From Candidatus Uhrbacteria bacterium CG22_combo_CG10-13_8_21_14_all_47_17 (GTDB lineage Bacteria; Patescibacteriota; Patescibacteriia; 2-12-FULL-60-25): DNA of 39,770 nt. The DNA lies in assembly GCA_002786495.1 (NCBI GenBank), contig PCSZ01000076.1:28047-67816 (forward strand), written 5' to 3'. The first letter of the stretch is position 1, and the number at the start of each line of letters is the position of its first letter. Positions 23,089 through 31,242 of this stretch are shown one piece after another. The position numbers and the translations under genes were made by a program. The notes under the pieces were generated by a model, which saw nothing but the letters and a program-made list of their open reading frames with translations, did not search any database and was not told the origin of the DNA.

Positions 23089-23658
23089 CTAACGTCGTAA
23101 AGACAGTTCGTAACGCATCTCTTCCAGCTTTTTAAGATTTTTACGCGCCTGATCTATTTTTGTTCGCAACGAACCCGTGGCATCAATTTGCAATAAAACG
23201 GAGACAGCTTCTTCCACGTCGGCATGAATATAAAGCACGCCGTCCTGTTCGCCTTCCGCGGCAATCAGCGTCGCTAAGCGCACAAGCTCTCCCGTAAAAT
23301 CGGAAAGCGCTCCCAAATAAATATCCGGATCCGTAATCTGTTCTACGCGCTTAATCTTTCCCTGCTCCACGTATTGCTGAAATAAAACCGCTTCCGCGAA
23401 TTCTTCCTGCGCGGCTCGCCAGAATCCTTCTTGCGCAAGACGCGGAAGTTTTTTCACTAAAGTATTTCCCCGCTTCAAAGCACTTGCGGCTTTTTGAAGC
23501 TGGCGCACCGCAGCCGGCGCATCCGTGCGATGCATCGCAAAAATGGCGCGCTTGCTGTCGCTGAGAGCTTCCGAGGCAAGCGCAGACAAGGCGCGACGGC
23601 CATTGTCAACGGCGGCTGCTTCCGAAAGAAGTTTTTTGATATACGTTTTATCAATCAT
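23089..23658 (-). CDS. translin-family protein
   Basis: A 189-residue all-helical protein. The central part, EEFAEAVLFQQYVEQGKI followed by DPDIYLGALSDFTGELVRLATL (residues about 86-140), matches the translin signature: an EA(x)L..Y...G motif and a Y-L-x-G-L-x-D-x-x-G-E-L motif. Translin and its partner TRAX bind single-stranded DNA and RNA in eukaryotes; translin-like proteins are also known in archaea and some bacteria, with no settled function. The acidic catalytic residues that mark TRAX could not be judged here. It overlaps the upstream glycosyltransferase by four bases and precedes murD by one base, so it is made with envelope enzymes, which is not explained. Confidence 0.75.
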   Translation of the reverse strand: MIDKTYIKKLLSEAAAVDNGRRALSALASEALSDSKRAIFAMHRTDAPAAVRQLQKAASALKRGNTLVKKLPRLAQEGFWRAAQEEFAEAVLFQQYVEQGKIKRVEQITDPDIYLGALSDFTGELVRLATLIAAEGEQDGVLYIHADVEEAVSVLLQIDATGSLRTKIDQARKNLKKLEEMRYELSLRR

Positions 23659-24782
23659 AGGCGTTCCTGTAGAAGATTTTTATAAAGCGTCTCTAAACGA
23701 GACGTCACCGAACTCCAAGAATAATCTTTTCTCACCACTTCACGCGCGCGGCGTCCGCGTTCGCTCACCATGGTAGGATCCGACAGAACTAAATCGATCG
23801 TTCTCGCCAGTTGATGAATATCATCAACCGGATACGCGATCCCGCTATGATCGACAAGCTCAAGATTTTCTCGGATATCCGACATAATCACCAGCTTTCC
23901 GGCTGCCATAGCCTCGATGATTGTAACTGATAAACCTTCCGCGCGCGAAGAATGTACAAAAGCATAGCAATGCGCAAAGAGCTGGTGAAGAGCGCGTCCG
24001 GACTGATACCCAACCAGCTTCACGCGCGCATCTTTTTTCGCTAATGCATGTAGCTCTTTTCCATACGCAGACGCATGATAGTCTCGGCCGACAATAACCA
24101 GCGGAAAATCGCTTTCCACTTTTTTATACGCCTTGATCGCGATCTCAAATGCCTTATTTGGAACAAGCCGGCCAACTCCAAGAAGATACTTTCCAGGCTG
24201 TAAACCGAATGTCTGCAATTCCTCCGTTCCTTGCGGACCAAGCAGCTCGGCTCCATTTGGAATATACGCGACTTCTTTTTTCCATTGCTTGCAAATTTCA
24301 ACTTGGAGAACGTGGGAGACTACAATTGTTTTATGTGGAATATGGACCGCCGCCCATGCTCCGAACTTAAGAAATAGTTTTGCAAACCAACCCCATTTCG
24401 CATCTTGCCAGTCTCGGCTGTGAAACGTGCATACCACGCGCGCTCTCGGTTTAAAGAGACGAGGAATCCAAGCCAGCGTCGACGGACCCACGCCGTGATA
24501 GTGAATAATATCCGCCGGCTGAAATAAAACATGAAGCGTCGCAAGAAAGGTATGCGAAATCGTATCAAGATTTTTTGTTGGAATGCTTGGAAGATGAATC
24601 AAATGAACACCTTGAAACTCTGCCCGATGTTCATCCTTTGCCCGCGAGCGCACATACACAAAAACGTCATTCCCATCTTTTGCGAGGCGCGTGGAGATCT
24701 CTTCTACGTGACGCTCAACACCGCCCGCACCGGCAACGGTGGCGGACGGCAGTCCTTTTGTCCCGATCATGTAAATACGCAT
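23655..24782 (-). CDS. family 4 glycosyltransferase
   Basis: A 375-residue GT-B fold enzyme of family GT4. The N-terminal domain has IGTKGLPSATVAGAGGVERHVEEI, typical of WcaI/PimA-like acceptor domains. The C-terminal nucleotide-sugar domain has YLLGVGRLVPNKAFEIAIKAY, then FVHSSRAEGLSVTIIEAMAAGK with the E-x7-E pattern that holds the donor. Members build exopolysaccharide or glycolipids from UDP- or GDP-sugars at the cytoplasmic membrane face; the exact sugar is unknown. It is the first gene of the operon with the translin-like protein, murD, the GT26 enzyme, gltX and the M23 peptidase. An extended -10 box lies ten bases before the ATG. Confidence 0.92.
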   Translation of the reverse strand: MRIYMIGTKGLPSATVAGAGGVERHVEEISTRLAKDGNDVFVYVRSRAKDEHRAEFQGVHLIHLPSIPTKNLDTISHTFLATLHVLFQPADIIHYHGVGPSTLAWIPRLFKPRARVVCTFHSRDWQDAKWGWFAKLFLKFGAWAAVHIPHKTIVVSHVLQVEICKQWKKEVAYIPNGAELLGPQGTEELQTFGLQPGKYLLGVGRLVPNKAFEIAIKAYKKVESDFPLVIVGRDYHASAYGKELHALAKKDARVKLVGYQSGRALHQLFAHCYAFVHSSRAEGLSVTIIEAMAAGKLVIMSDIRENLELVDHSGIAYPVDDIHQLARTIDLVLSDPTMVSERGRRAREVVRKDYSWSSVTSRLETLYKNLLQERL

Positions 24783-24792
24783 CGTTACCGGA

Positions 24793-24798
24793 ATAGTA
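24793..24798 (-). promoter_or_regulatory. -10 box of the envelope operon
   Basis: Minus strand TACTAT preceded by TGC (extended -10), ten bases before the glycosyltransferase ATG at 24782. No good -35. This suggests an mRNA leader of only a few bases. Confidence 0.45.
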
Positions 24799-24830
24799 GC
24801 ATAAAATGCATAAAGAGAGCTGTGCCAAAG

Positions 24831-24862
24831 AAAAAAACCTCGAAATAATATCGAGGTTTTTT
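24831..24862. terminator. bidirectional terminator after tRNA-Lys
   Basis: AACCTCGA / TCGAGGTT arms with a seven-base AT loop, flanked by seven A on the left and six T on the right, so T-rich on both strands. Confidence 0.85.
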
Positions 24863-24864
24863 CA

Positions 24865-24940
24865 TGGTGGGACCGGTGGGGCTCGGACCCACGACCGTCG
24901 GCTTAAAAGGCCGCTGCTCTACCAGCTGAGCTACGGTCCC
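24865..24940 (-). tRNA. tRNA-Lys (anticodon TTT)
   Basis: A 76-base cloverleaf on the minus strand. Acceptor GGGACCG pairs with CGGTCCC, discriminator A, encoded CCA. The anticodon loop CTTTTAA gives TTT, which reads both lysine codons. The D arm is GCTCAGCTGGTAGAGC and the T loop TCCGAGC. Monocistronic, with a promoter directly upstream and a terminator two bases downstream. Confidence 0.97.
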
Positions 24941-24954
24941 AAGTTTGTGTCGAG

Positions 24955-24983
24955 ATACTAGCGAATCTAGCCGAGAAAATCAA
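24955..24983 (-). promoter_or_regulatory. promoter of tRNA-Lys
   Basis: Minus strand: -35 TTGATT (24978-24983), 17-base spacer, -10 TAGTAT (24955-24960). The start site would lie about seven bases before the mature tRNA. Confidence 0.7.
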
Positions 24984-24989
24984 GAGGCG

Positions 24990-25766
24990 TCACGCCTTTC
25001 TTCGAATAATAACCTCCGTAGCCGTTTCAAGGATATTTTTCTCTTTTGTGTTCGCCAAGGCAAGCATAGCGAGACATACGAACAGGCCAATAAGCGCCGG
25101 AAAAACAAGACGAAACTCAACAGCCAGTAAAGAAAAAAACGTGGCGGATATAAGTAGACTCTTCACATACTCATCTGCAGATTTTCCAAGATCAAACCAA
25201 TCATGGCCAAGCGCGAAAAAGAGCATTCCAGATGAGAAGAGTCCGACCAGTGCCCAGCCGAAATAATTGAATAATGGCACACCCGCCGATGCGGAACCAA
25301 ACGACCACAAACCCATTCGTACCGCAACCGGGTCCACAAGCAAATCAAAGAGAACAACGAATGCCGCCGCGCCAAAAAAGCGCACAAGAGGAGAACGAAA
25401 TACATGAGCCGCCACGGAAGAGGCCGCAATCAAAACCGGCGCCCAAATAAAAGGAAAGCTCCAGGGAACGCCTCGATATAATTTTGCACCGAAGGCATCG
25501 CCGAGCAATATTTTTCCAAAAGGAAATCCCGTACTTACAGCAACCGCGTATATTCCATACATAACAAAGAGAAGAAGCGCCGCTGTTACCATACCGCGCG
25601 TACTCCTATTATTATTTATAAACGCAGACGAGGTTGGCAAAGCGGATAGAAAAAAACCGATCGCAATTACTTCGGAAGGAATGGTGTAAAAAAACGAAAC
25701 AAAAAGAAGCGCGAGAAGGCTCCCCGCAACAATAAACCAAAGAGAATCAAAAGAAGGAAAACGCAT
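24990..25766 (-). CDS. CruF-like carotenoid biosynthesis protein (DUF422)
   Basis: A 258-residue membrane protein with about seven helices. The TGFPFGKILLGDAFGAKLYRG...VPWSFPF segment, the DLLVDPVAVRMGLWSF motif and VPLFNYFGWALVGLF are the signatures of the DUF422 / CruF family. These act as carotenoid 1,2-hydratases on C40 or C50 carotenoids in actinobacteria, Deinococcus and haloarchaea. Whether this protein is a hydratase or an uncharacterised relative cannot be told. The ATG at 25766 is preferred to one seven codons upstream, because a -10 box (TAGAAT) lies ten bases before it. The gene follows a polyprenyl synthase, which could supply a precursor, but no phytoene synthase or desaturase is in the window. 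Confidence 0.82.
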   Translation of the reverse strand: MRFPSFDSLWFIVAGSLLALLFVSFFYTIPSEVIAIGFFLSALPTSSAFINNNRSTRGMVTAALLLFVMYGIYAVAVSTGFPFGKILLGDAFGAKLYRGVPWSFPFIWAPVLIAASSVAAHVFRSPLVRFFGAAAFVVLFDLLVDPVAVRMGLWSFGSASAGVPLFNYFGWALVGLFSSGMLFFALGHDWFDLGKSADEYVKSLLISATFFSLLAVEFRLVFPALIGLFVCLAMLALANTKEKNILETATEVIIRRKA

Positions 25767-25808
25767 GACATTGTCTATTCTACACATCCGTCCGTAATGA
25801 CCAAAGCC

Positions 25809-26873
25809 CTATGCCTTTCGCGCGCGGATAAGTTCCACGAGTTCAGAGAGCGGTTGAGCTTGTTTTTTTGAAAAAGGCGCTCGCGACAAAACGCGCTCGC
25901 AAATGTCTAACTCCGCAGCTATGCGTGTTTTGCCGTATGCAATGGCCCCCGTCTCTTCAAAGAGCCGTCGCGCGCGTTCACAATCTTTCTTCGTTAGAGA
26001 AGAGCCCATGAGGCTTTGCAATAATTTTTTCTCCGCCGCCGTTCCATGTTCAAAAACATATTGCGTAAACACCGTATGTTGATGCTCAGCCAAATCCGTC
26101 ATGACATTTTTTTGTATCGCTGTCGCGGATGACATTACATCAAACAAATCATCCTGTATTTGAAAGGCAACGCCAAGCGGCTCACCAAAGGCTTTTGTAA
26201 AAGATTCAACCGTTTTTCCTCCGCCGGCAAACGCGGCTCCAATCATAAGAGGGCGCACAAAACTATAACCGGCTGTTTTCATGCGCATTTTTTGATAAAT
26301 AAGTTCGGTATTTGCGCGCCGTCTCGTTGTTAAATCTACATCAATCATTTGGCCAAGAATAACTTCCTCTATCATGGCGTGATAAACGCGGCGGACGGTT
26401 CCGGAAATTGCTTTTTCCTCTTTTGCTAACCCCTGTTCCAAAGATTCAAAAGACCAAGAGAGAAGCAAGTCACCCGCAAGAATCGCCTGTGACTCCGCAA
26501 TACGATCAAATTCTCCTCTTCGTTTTAGTGTATGGAGCCGCCGCGCCGCAAACCGATGCGTCGTTTCTTTCCCATGGCGTTTATTTCCACGATCGATAAT
26601 ATCATCGTGAATAAGAGCGAAGGCATGGAATAGCTCGAGCGCCGTAAAAAGACGAAGCGCCGCTGCCTCTTTTTTTCCGTGAAAAACCTTGTAGCCAAGA
26701 AAAGCTAAGTAAGGACGCAAGCGTTTTCCTCCGGAAAGCGTGATGGTTTCCGGGTGATGAATGAGGCTACGTATAAATGTATCCGATACTTGACCGGACG
26801 CTCGTTGAACAAAAGCATCCATCTGCGCCCGCAAAAACGGATCAAATCGCTTTTTAAACGAGACAATATCCAT
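25809..26873 (-). CDS. trans-polyprenyl diphosphate synthase
   Basis: A 354-residue enzyme of the farnesyl/geranylgeranyl diphosphate synthase family, which condenses isopentenyl diphosphate onto an allylic primer. The first Asp-rich motif is FALIHDDIIDRGNKRHG. The second is VAFQIQDDLFDVM. LSGGKRLRPYLAFLGY holds the conserved Lys and Arg that bind the diphosphate. Chain length depends on residues just before the first motif (LFTALELFHAFA); bulky aromatics there favour medium products, but this is only a hint. It begins 12 bases after murG and precedes the CruF-like gene, so it may feed carotenoid or quinone-like lipids and not the bactoprenol made by UppS. Confidence 0.93.
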   Translation of the reverse strand: MDIVSFKKRFDPFLRAQMDAFVQRASGQVSDTFIRSLIHHPETITLSGGKRLRPYLAFLGYKVFHGKKEAAALRLFTALELFHAFALIHDDIIDRGNKRHGKETTHRFAARRLHTLKRRGEFDRIAESQAILAGDLLLSWSFESLEQGLAKEEKAISGTVRRVYHAMIEEVILGQMIDVDLTTRRRANTELIYQKMRMKTAGYSFVRPLMIGAAFAGGGKTVESFTKAFGEPLGVAFQIQDDLFDVMSSATAIQKNVMTDLAEHQHTVFTQYVFEHGTAAEKKLLQSLMGSSLTKKDCERARRLFEETGAIAYGKTRIAAELDICERVLSRAPFSKKQAQPLSELVELIRARKA

Positions 26874-26885
26874 GAGATAAGTCTA

Positions 26886-27953
26886 TCACACAAGTTTGAG
26901 AAGCTGCCGAGCGAGCTGTGTCCCATCGTCCGTTGGGAATATTGCGTGAAAACGCTCTCCCATTTTTGTCCGTGCCTCTTCATCCACAAGAAGATCTTGT
27001 ATCGTTTTAAGAAGGAGGTCGGAAAAATCCACATCCGACTGGTCGAGTAATATACACGCGCGCGTCTCCGCAAGCGTCTTTGCATTCACTTCTTGATGAC
27101 TGCGCGGAATCGGAATAAGAATCGTTGGCTTTTTTAAAGCGGAAAGTTCTGAAATAGCTCCCATACCCGCTCGAGATAAAACAATATCGGCCGCCCCGTA
27201 GGCTTGCAGCATATCGGCAGCATCCAGAAGATCTCGCTGAACATAGCCTTCCATGCGCGCATCATTCCCCTTCCCTTTTCCTGTCACATGAATAATTTGC
27301 GTTGTTTTGAGCAGGCTTTCCAAATGCTTCCACATAGCTTCATTTAAAGCTTGCGCACCCGTTCCGCCTCCCACGAGCAATATAATCGGCTTTTTCGGAT
27401 GAAGAGCGAACGCCTTTGCCGCATCTTCCCGTGTTGAAATTTCTTTTGCAGAAAAACGCGTCGGTGTTGCGATGGCGAGTGTTTTTACATCTGCGCCAAA
27501 AGGCGGAGTCTGATAAGGAAATGAAGTGGTGACCAACGTGCAGATTTTGGCGACCATTTTATTTGAAAGTCCCGGAACTTTATCAAGTTGATGAATAGCA
27601 CAAGGAATATGCCTGCTAAATCCAGCGCGCATAACGGGGACAGCTGTAAACCCTCCGGCGGAAACAATTAAATCCGGCTGATCTTCCCGAAGAAATTTTT
27701 CTGCTTGCATTCGCGCGCGCGCATAATCAAAAGGGAAGCGAAATAAACGAAAACTGAAATAACGTGGAATCTTCGCCACCGAAATAGCACGAAACGGAAT
27801 TCCTGCCTCTTTAACCACAAACTGCTCGGGGCCGTTTGGCGTGCCATACCAAATGAATTCAGCTTGTGGCGCCGTTTTTTGAATCGCTTTCGCCGTCGCC
27901 AAAAGCGGCGTAACCGGCCCGAGCGTTCCTCCCCCAGTAAAAACTATTTTCAT
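26886..27953 (-). CDS. murG: MurG, lipid II-forming N-acetylglucosaminyltransferase
   Basis: A 355-residue GT28 enzyme that adds GlcNAc from UDP-GlcNAc to lipid I at the inner membrane face. The C-terminal donor site is well kept: VLSRAGMGAISELSALKKPTIL followed by SHQEVNAKTLAE. ILLVGGGTGAQALNEA is the second glycine-rich loop. The N-terminal loop is unusual: it reads GGGTLGPVTPLLA where most MurG proteins have GGTGGHxxPxxA, so the conserved His is replaced by Pro. The rest of the fold and the dcw context still support MurG. It overlaps ftsW by four bases and is followed by the polyprenyl synthase after 12 bases. Confidence 0.93.
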   Translation of the reverse strand: MKIVFTGGGTLGPVTPLLATAKAIQKTAPQAEFIWYGTPNGPEQFVVKEAGIPFRAISVAKIPRYFSFRLFRFPFDYARARMQAEKFLREDQPDLIVSAGGFTAVPVMRAGFSRHIPCAIHQLDKVPGLSNKMVAKICTLVTTSFPYQTPPFGADVKTLAIATPTRFSAKEISTREDAAKAFALHPKKPIILLVGGGTGAQALNEAMWKHLESLLKTTQIIHVTGKGKGNDARMEGYVQRDLLDAADMLQAYGAADIVLSRAGMGAISELSALKKPTILIPIPRSHQEVNAKTLAETRACILLDQSDVDFSDLLLKTIQDLLVDEEARTKMGERFHAIFPTDDGTQLARQLLKLV

Positions 27954-29077
27954 ACATGTATGCGTTTTTTCGCATGGCGAGGAATTCCCGCAACAAGCCC
28001 CATAGCTCCAAGCAACACAACCATAGATGTTCCTCCATGAGAAATGAAAGGCAAGGTAACACCCGTCATCGGCATAAGCCCAGTCATAGACATTACATTG
28101 ATTAAAAGCTGAATGCCAACCCAGGAACCAACCCCCACCGCCAATAAGGCGCCAAAGGCATCATCCGCTTCTTTTGCGATCTTAAAACAACGAAAGACAA
28201 GAAAGGCATACGCCGCTAACAACAAAAGAACAACCACAAAACCCATTTCCTCGGCGATAATGGCAAAAATCGAGTCGGCCTCGACTTCAGGTAAGTAGAG
28301 AAACTTTTGCCGCGAGTTTCCATAACCAAGGCCGAAAAATCCTCCGGAGCCAATAGCCAAAATAGCCTGGTTAATATGATACCCGATTCCCTTCGGATCC
28401 AGTTCCGGATGCAAGAATGTCATGAAACGCGCTGCACGATACGGAGAAATTTTAATAAGAAGCGCCACCAACCCCACTCCTGAAAGCGAAAGCGTCGCAA
28501 ACCACAAAAGTGGCGCCCCGCTCGCGAGATACATCATCACCGAAGTACCGGCGAGGACGACCATGGTTCCGGTGTCCGGCTGAAGAACAAGAAACAAAAC
28601 AACAGCACCAAGAAGGCCGGCAAAAGGAAGCGCACCTTCTTTTAAGGAGTGGGCTTTTTCTTTTCGCTCGGCAAGCCACGCGGCTAAATAAATGAGAAAC
28701 GTGAGTTTTACAAATTCAGATGGCTGAAAGCGTATCGGACCGAGCGCCGCCCAACTCCGCGATCCGCCAACGGTAAAACCGATACCTGGAATATATACGA
28801 GAAGCAGAAGAGCAAATGTTGCAATAAGAAGAAGCCCCGCAAGCGATTTCCATCTCTTATATTCAATGACGGCAAAAAAGGCGAAAAGAACCAACCCGGG
28901 CAAAACACCAAGAAGGATTTGTCGTTTCACGAAATAAAGGCTGTCTCCTGTGCGCTGAAACGCAATTGGCCCCGTCGCGGACATGAGCGCAATAAGCCCA
29001 AAGACAACAAGACCGGCCGTCATCATTAAGATGAAGGGATCCAGTCTTGTAAGACGTTCTTTGAGCTTAAGTGGCAT
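27950..29077 (-). CDS. ftsW: FtsW/RodA-type peptidoglycan glycosyltransferase
   Basis: A 375-residue SEDS-family protein with ten predicted helices. It polymerises lipid II into glycan strands, at the division site if truly FtsW. Signatures are SRSWAALGPIRFQPSEFVKL, QPDTGTMVVLAGTSVMM (with the essential Asp) and LPMTGVTLPFISHGGTSM in mirror form (GLMPMTGVTLPF). The basic tail RHAKKRIHV is cytoplasmic. Position between mraY and murG, as in division and cell wall (dcw) clusters, favours FtsW over RodA. It starts two bases after mraY ends and its stop overlaps the murG start. Confidence 0.94.
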   Translation of the reverse strand: MPLKLKERLTRLDPFILMMTAGLVVFGLIALMSATGPIAFQRTGDSLYFVKRQILLGVLPGLVLFAFFAVIEYKRWKSLAGLLLIATFALLLLVYIPGIGFTVGGSRSWAALGPIRFQPSEFVKLTFLIYLAAWLAERKEKAHSLKEGALPFAGLLGAVVLFLVLQPDTGTMVVLAGTSVMMYLASGAPLLWFATLSLSGVGLVALLIKISPYRAARFMTFLHPELDPKGIGYHINQAILAIGSGGFFGLGYGNSRQKFLYLPEVEADSIFAIIAEEMGFVVVLLLLAAYAFLVFRCFKIAKEADDAFGALLAVGVGSWVGIQLLINVMSMTGLMPMTGVTLPFISHGGTSMVVLLGAMGLVAGIPRHAKKRIHV

Positions 29078-29079
29078 GG

Positions 29080-30129
29080 TTACACGGCATCAATGAGCGC
29101 AAGCACAACACCCACGCCCGCCAAAACGAAACTCATGAGCCAAAAGCGCATAACGATACGCGGCTCACTCCAACCAATAGCTTCCAGGTGATGATGCAAT
29201 GGCGCGCTCTTCAAAAGTTTTTTCCCATTTCGGAGTTTCTTGCTTGTTACTTGAAAGATGACGGACAAGCTCTCAATGACAAAAGGAAGGCCGATAAGGA
29301 TTAAAAGGAGCGGCTGATTCGTCATCAGCGCCACGACCCCTAAAACCGTGCCAAGGGACATGGCGCCCGTATCTCCCATAAAAATATCCGCCGGATTCAC
29401 ATTGAACCAGAGGAAGCCAATAAGCGCTCCGACAATAGCTGCGCACAAGACAGCCAAATCAAATCTCCCTTGCGACCAAGCAATAATCGCATACGCGATG
29501 AAAGCGGAAAGGAGCGTTCCTCCGGCAAGACCATCAAGTCCATCCGTAACATTCACCGAATGTGATATTGCGATAATAACGAGAATGAAAAAGAGGACAT
29601 ACCAAAATCCAATTTCATAGGTACCAACAAAAGGAATATGCAACTGATCCCACTGAAGTTTTGTGTAAAACCACCAAGCCCCGACGACGGCAATAAGACC
29701 GTAAGAAAGAAGACGATGCCTTTCACGAAGACCACCGCCCTTAGGGCCAACGCGCCGAATATTCAAATAGTCATCAAGCAAACCGATGAGCGCAGCTCCA
29801 ATCATCAGACCAATCGGGAGCCAAGTCTGTCCGCGCGAGAGAAAGGAAGCGCGACACCAAGGTTCTCCAAAAAGTCCGCAAAGACTCGCAAGCCCAAGAA
29901 CAACCACAAGAACCGTTCCCCAAATCACAATGCCTCCCATAGTCGGCGTTCCGGCTTTTTTTCCGTGCATGGCTGCCATCACAGGCGCAACGCTCGCATC
30001 GCGAATTGTTTTCCCCATTTTAAATTTCCGGAGAATCCGGATGAGCACCGGCGTAAAGAGCGCTGACAAAAAAAATGTTAACGCGGCAATAACAAGAGGC
30101 CATGCGATCATAAAGGGGTCGTATATCAT
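29080..30129 (-). CDS. mraY: phospho-N-acetylmuramoyl-pentapeptide transferase
   Basis: A 349-residue membrane enzyme with ten helices that makes lipid I from UDP-MurNAc-pentapeptide and undecaprenyl phosphate. The catalytic and substrate motifs are intact: GKKAGTPTMGGI, LIGLLDDYLNIRR, NVTDGLDGLAGG, DIFMGDTGAMSLG and APLHHHLEAIGW. The open frame runs 57 codons further upstream, but that part overlaps the preceding gene and does not resemble the family. The ATG at 30129 overlaps the preceding stop as ATGA and gives the normal length. It leads the mraY-ftsW-murG block. Confidence 0.96.
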   Translation of the reverse strand: MIYDPFMIAWPLVIAALTFFLSALFTPVLIRILRKFKMGKTIRDASVAPVMAAMHGKKAGTPTMGGIVIWGTVLVVVLGLASLCGLFGEPWCRASFLSRGQTWLPIGLMIGAALIGLLDDYLNIRRVGPKGGGLRERHRLLSYGLIAVVGAWWFYTKLQWDQLHIPFVGTYEIGFWYVLFFILVIIAISHSVNVTDGLDGLAGGTLLSAFIAYAIIAWSQGRFDLAVLCAAIVGALIGFLWFNVNPADIFMGDTGAMSLGTVLGVVALMTNQPLLLILIGLPFVIESLSVIFQVTSKKLRNGKKLLKSAPLHHHLEAIGWSEPRIVMRFWLMSFVLAGVGVVLALIDAV

Positions 30130-30503
30130 ACATTTATGTAAGTAAGAAAGAACAAAGCAACAGACCAAGGAAATGCCCACGCAACCGCTAGCACAAGCAG
30201 GCTCCAGGCAAAAAACGCATCCGCTTGATAAATACCGAATGCCAGCACAACATCCAACAATGTGAGACCAAACCAAACCAACGGAGGAAGGAAGACCCAT
30301 GACCAGCTCTTCACCTCATCAATGCCGAGATACACATTGTAATGAAGGATGAAGGTTCCATGCTCGCGCGCCGCCGGAAACACATGCCATAAAAAAAATC
30401 CGCTCATCACGAGCGCAGATGCAACGGCTAAAATAGACGCCCATCGAAAGACTTGATTGCTCCAAGCGAGCTTTGCTGAAAACAGCCATCCGTTTGCCGT
30501 CAT
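30126..30503 (-). CDS. small membrane protein at the head of the mraY operon
   Basis: A 125-residue protein with three to four hydrophobic helices (about residues 18-40, 66-90 and 92-120). Trp and Phe are frequent (WSWVFLPPLVWFGLTL). I do not recognise a family. It is the first gene after a good promoter and overlaps mraY by four bases (ATGA), so it is translationally coupled with lipid I synthesis. A helper role in wall precursor synthesis is possible but is only inferred from position. Confidence 0.7.
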   Translation of the reverse strand: MTANGWLFSAKLAWSNQVFRWASILAVASALVMSGFFLWHVFPAAREHGTFILHYNVYLGIDEVKSWSWVFLPPLVWFGLTLLDVVLAFGIYQADAFFAWSLLVLAVAWAFPWSVALFFLTYINV

Positions 30504-30509
30504 GCGAAT

Positions 30510-30538
30510 ATAGTACGACTCCGAAATGACCTCGTCAA
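30510..30538 (-). promoter_or_regulatory. promoter of the mraY-ftsW-murG operon, leaderless
   Basis: Minus strand: -35 TTGACG (30533-30538), 17-base spacer, -10 TACTAT (30510-30515), six bases to the ATG at 30503. Confidence 0.7.
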
Positions 30539-30554
30539 AAAAGAGAAAAAGCGC

Positions 30555-30806
30555 TCAATCAACCTGAATAACTTCTTTCACGCTGGGAACCATTTCAAAC
30601 AAAGCTTCTTCTATTCCCGCCTTAAAAGTCATTTCAGACATCGGGCATCCAACACAGGCTCCCTGCAGGCGTAAGGACACCTTTCCGGTATCTGCTTCGC
30701 AATCCACAAGTTCGACATTTCCACCATGCATCGCGAGCCCTTCACGGACGACTTGGAGCACGCGCTCAATTTCTTCAATGAATTTTTCCTTTGTTTGTTG
30801 CTCCAT
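30555..30806 (-). CDS. NifU-like C-terminal domain protein (Fe-S scaffold)
   Basis: An 83-residue stand-alone NifU C-terminal (Nfu) domain, which holds and hands on Fe-S clusters. The family core is GLAMHGGNVELVDCEADTG, then LRLQGACVGCPMSEMTFKAGI with the CxxC that binds the cluster between two subunits. The ATG at 30806 gives the usual length; a frame start ten codons earlier falls within the divergent promoter region. It is divergent from rpmA. No suf or isc genes are in the window, so the source of its cluster is not seen. Confidence 0.9.
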   Translation of the reverse strand: MEQQTKEKFIEEIERVLQVVREGLAMHGGNVELVDCEADTGKVSLRLQGACVGCPMSEMTFKAGIEEALFEMVPSVKEVIQVD

Positions 30807-30836
30807 ATAGCCAAAAACTACCCTGGATGAGCCCAC

Positions 30837-30865
30837 TTGACAAGCGCGAGAAAAACGCCTATTCT
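30837..30865 (+). promoter_or_regulatory. promoter of rpmA
   Basis: Perfect TTGACA (30837-30842), 17-base spacer, TATTCT (30860-30865). The leader would be about 27 bases, without a Shine-Dalgarno site. On the opposite strand the same bases give TTGTCA, a possible -35 for the NifU-like gene with TAGTTT 17 bases on, so the two -35 boxes overlap. Confidence 0.75.
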
Positions 30866-30898
30866 ATTGCCATTCTTCGTTATTAACTCTTCGACCCT

Positions 30899-31186
30899 AT
30901 GGCACACAAAAAAGCAGGCGGATCTACATCCAATGGCCGCGATTCTCAAGGTCAACGCCTTGGTGTGAAAAAATACGGCGGCGAATACGCCAAGTCCGGT
31001 AATATTCTTGTCCGTCAGCGCGGAACGGCAATCAACGCCGGTAAGAATGTTATGCGCGGAAAAGACGACACGCTTTTCGCAACCACAACCGGAATCGTGC
31101 GCTTCATGGATCGTCGCATGCGTTCCTTCACCGGAAAGTTCAAGATGAAAAAGTTCGTGAATATCGAACCTATCGAAACCAAATAA
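30899..31186 (+). CDS. rpmA: 50S ribosomal protein L27
   Basis: A 95-residue ribosomal protein at the peptidyl-transferase centre. It begins [20 protein letters not shown], the mature L27 N-terminus, without the cleaved extension of Firmicutes. [10 protein letters not shown] is a later family block. In most bacteria rpmA directly follows rplU; here rplU lies 8.5 kb away on the other strand. Its own promoter and terminator make it monocistronic. Confidence 0.98.
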   Translation: MAHKKAGGSTSNGRDSQGQRLGVKKYGGEYAKSGNILVRQRGTAINAGKNVMRGKDDTLFATTTGIVRFMDRRMRSFTGKFKMKKFVNIEPIETK

Positions 31187-31217
31187 AAAAAACTCCGCCT
31201 CATGGCGGAGTTTTTTT
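31187..31217 (+). terminator. terminator of rpmA
   Basis: AACTCCGCC / GGCGGAGTT arms (31191-31199, 31204-31212) with a TCAT loop and T7 after it. Flanking A run makes it partly bidirectional, serving the convergent cdd gene. Confidence 0.88.
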
Positions 31218-31242
31218 ATACACGTTCCTGCGAGCTGTACCT

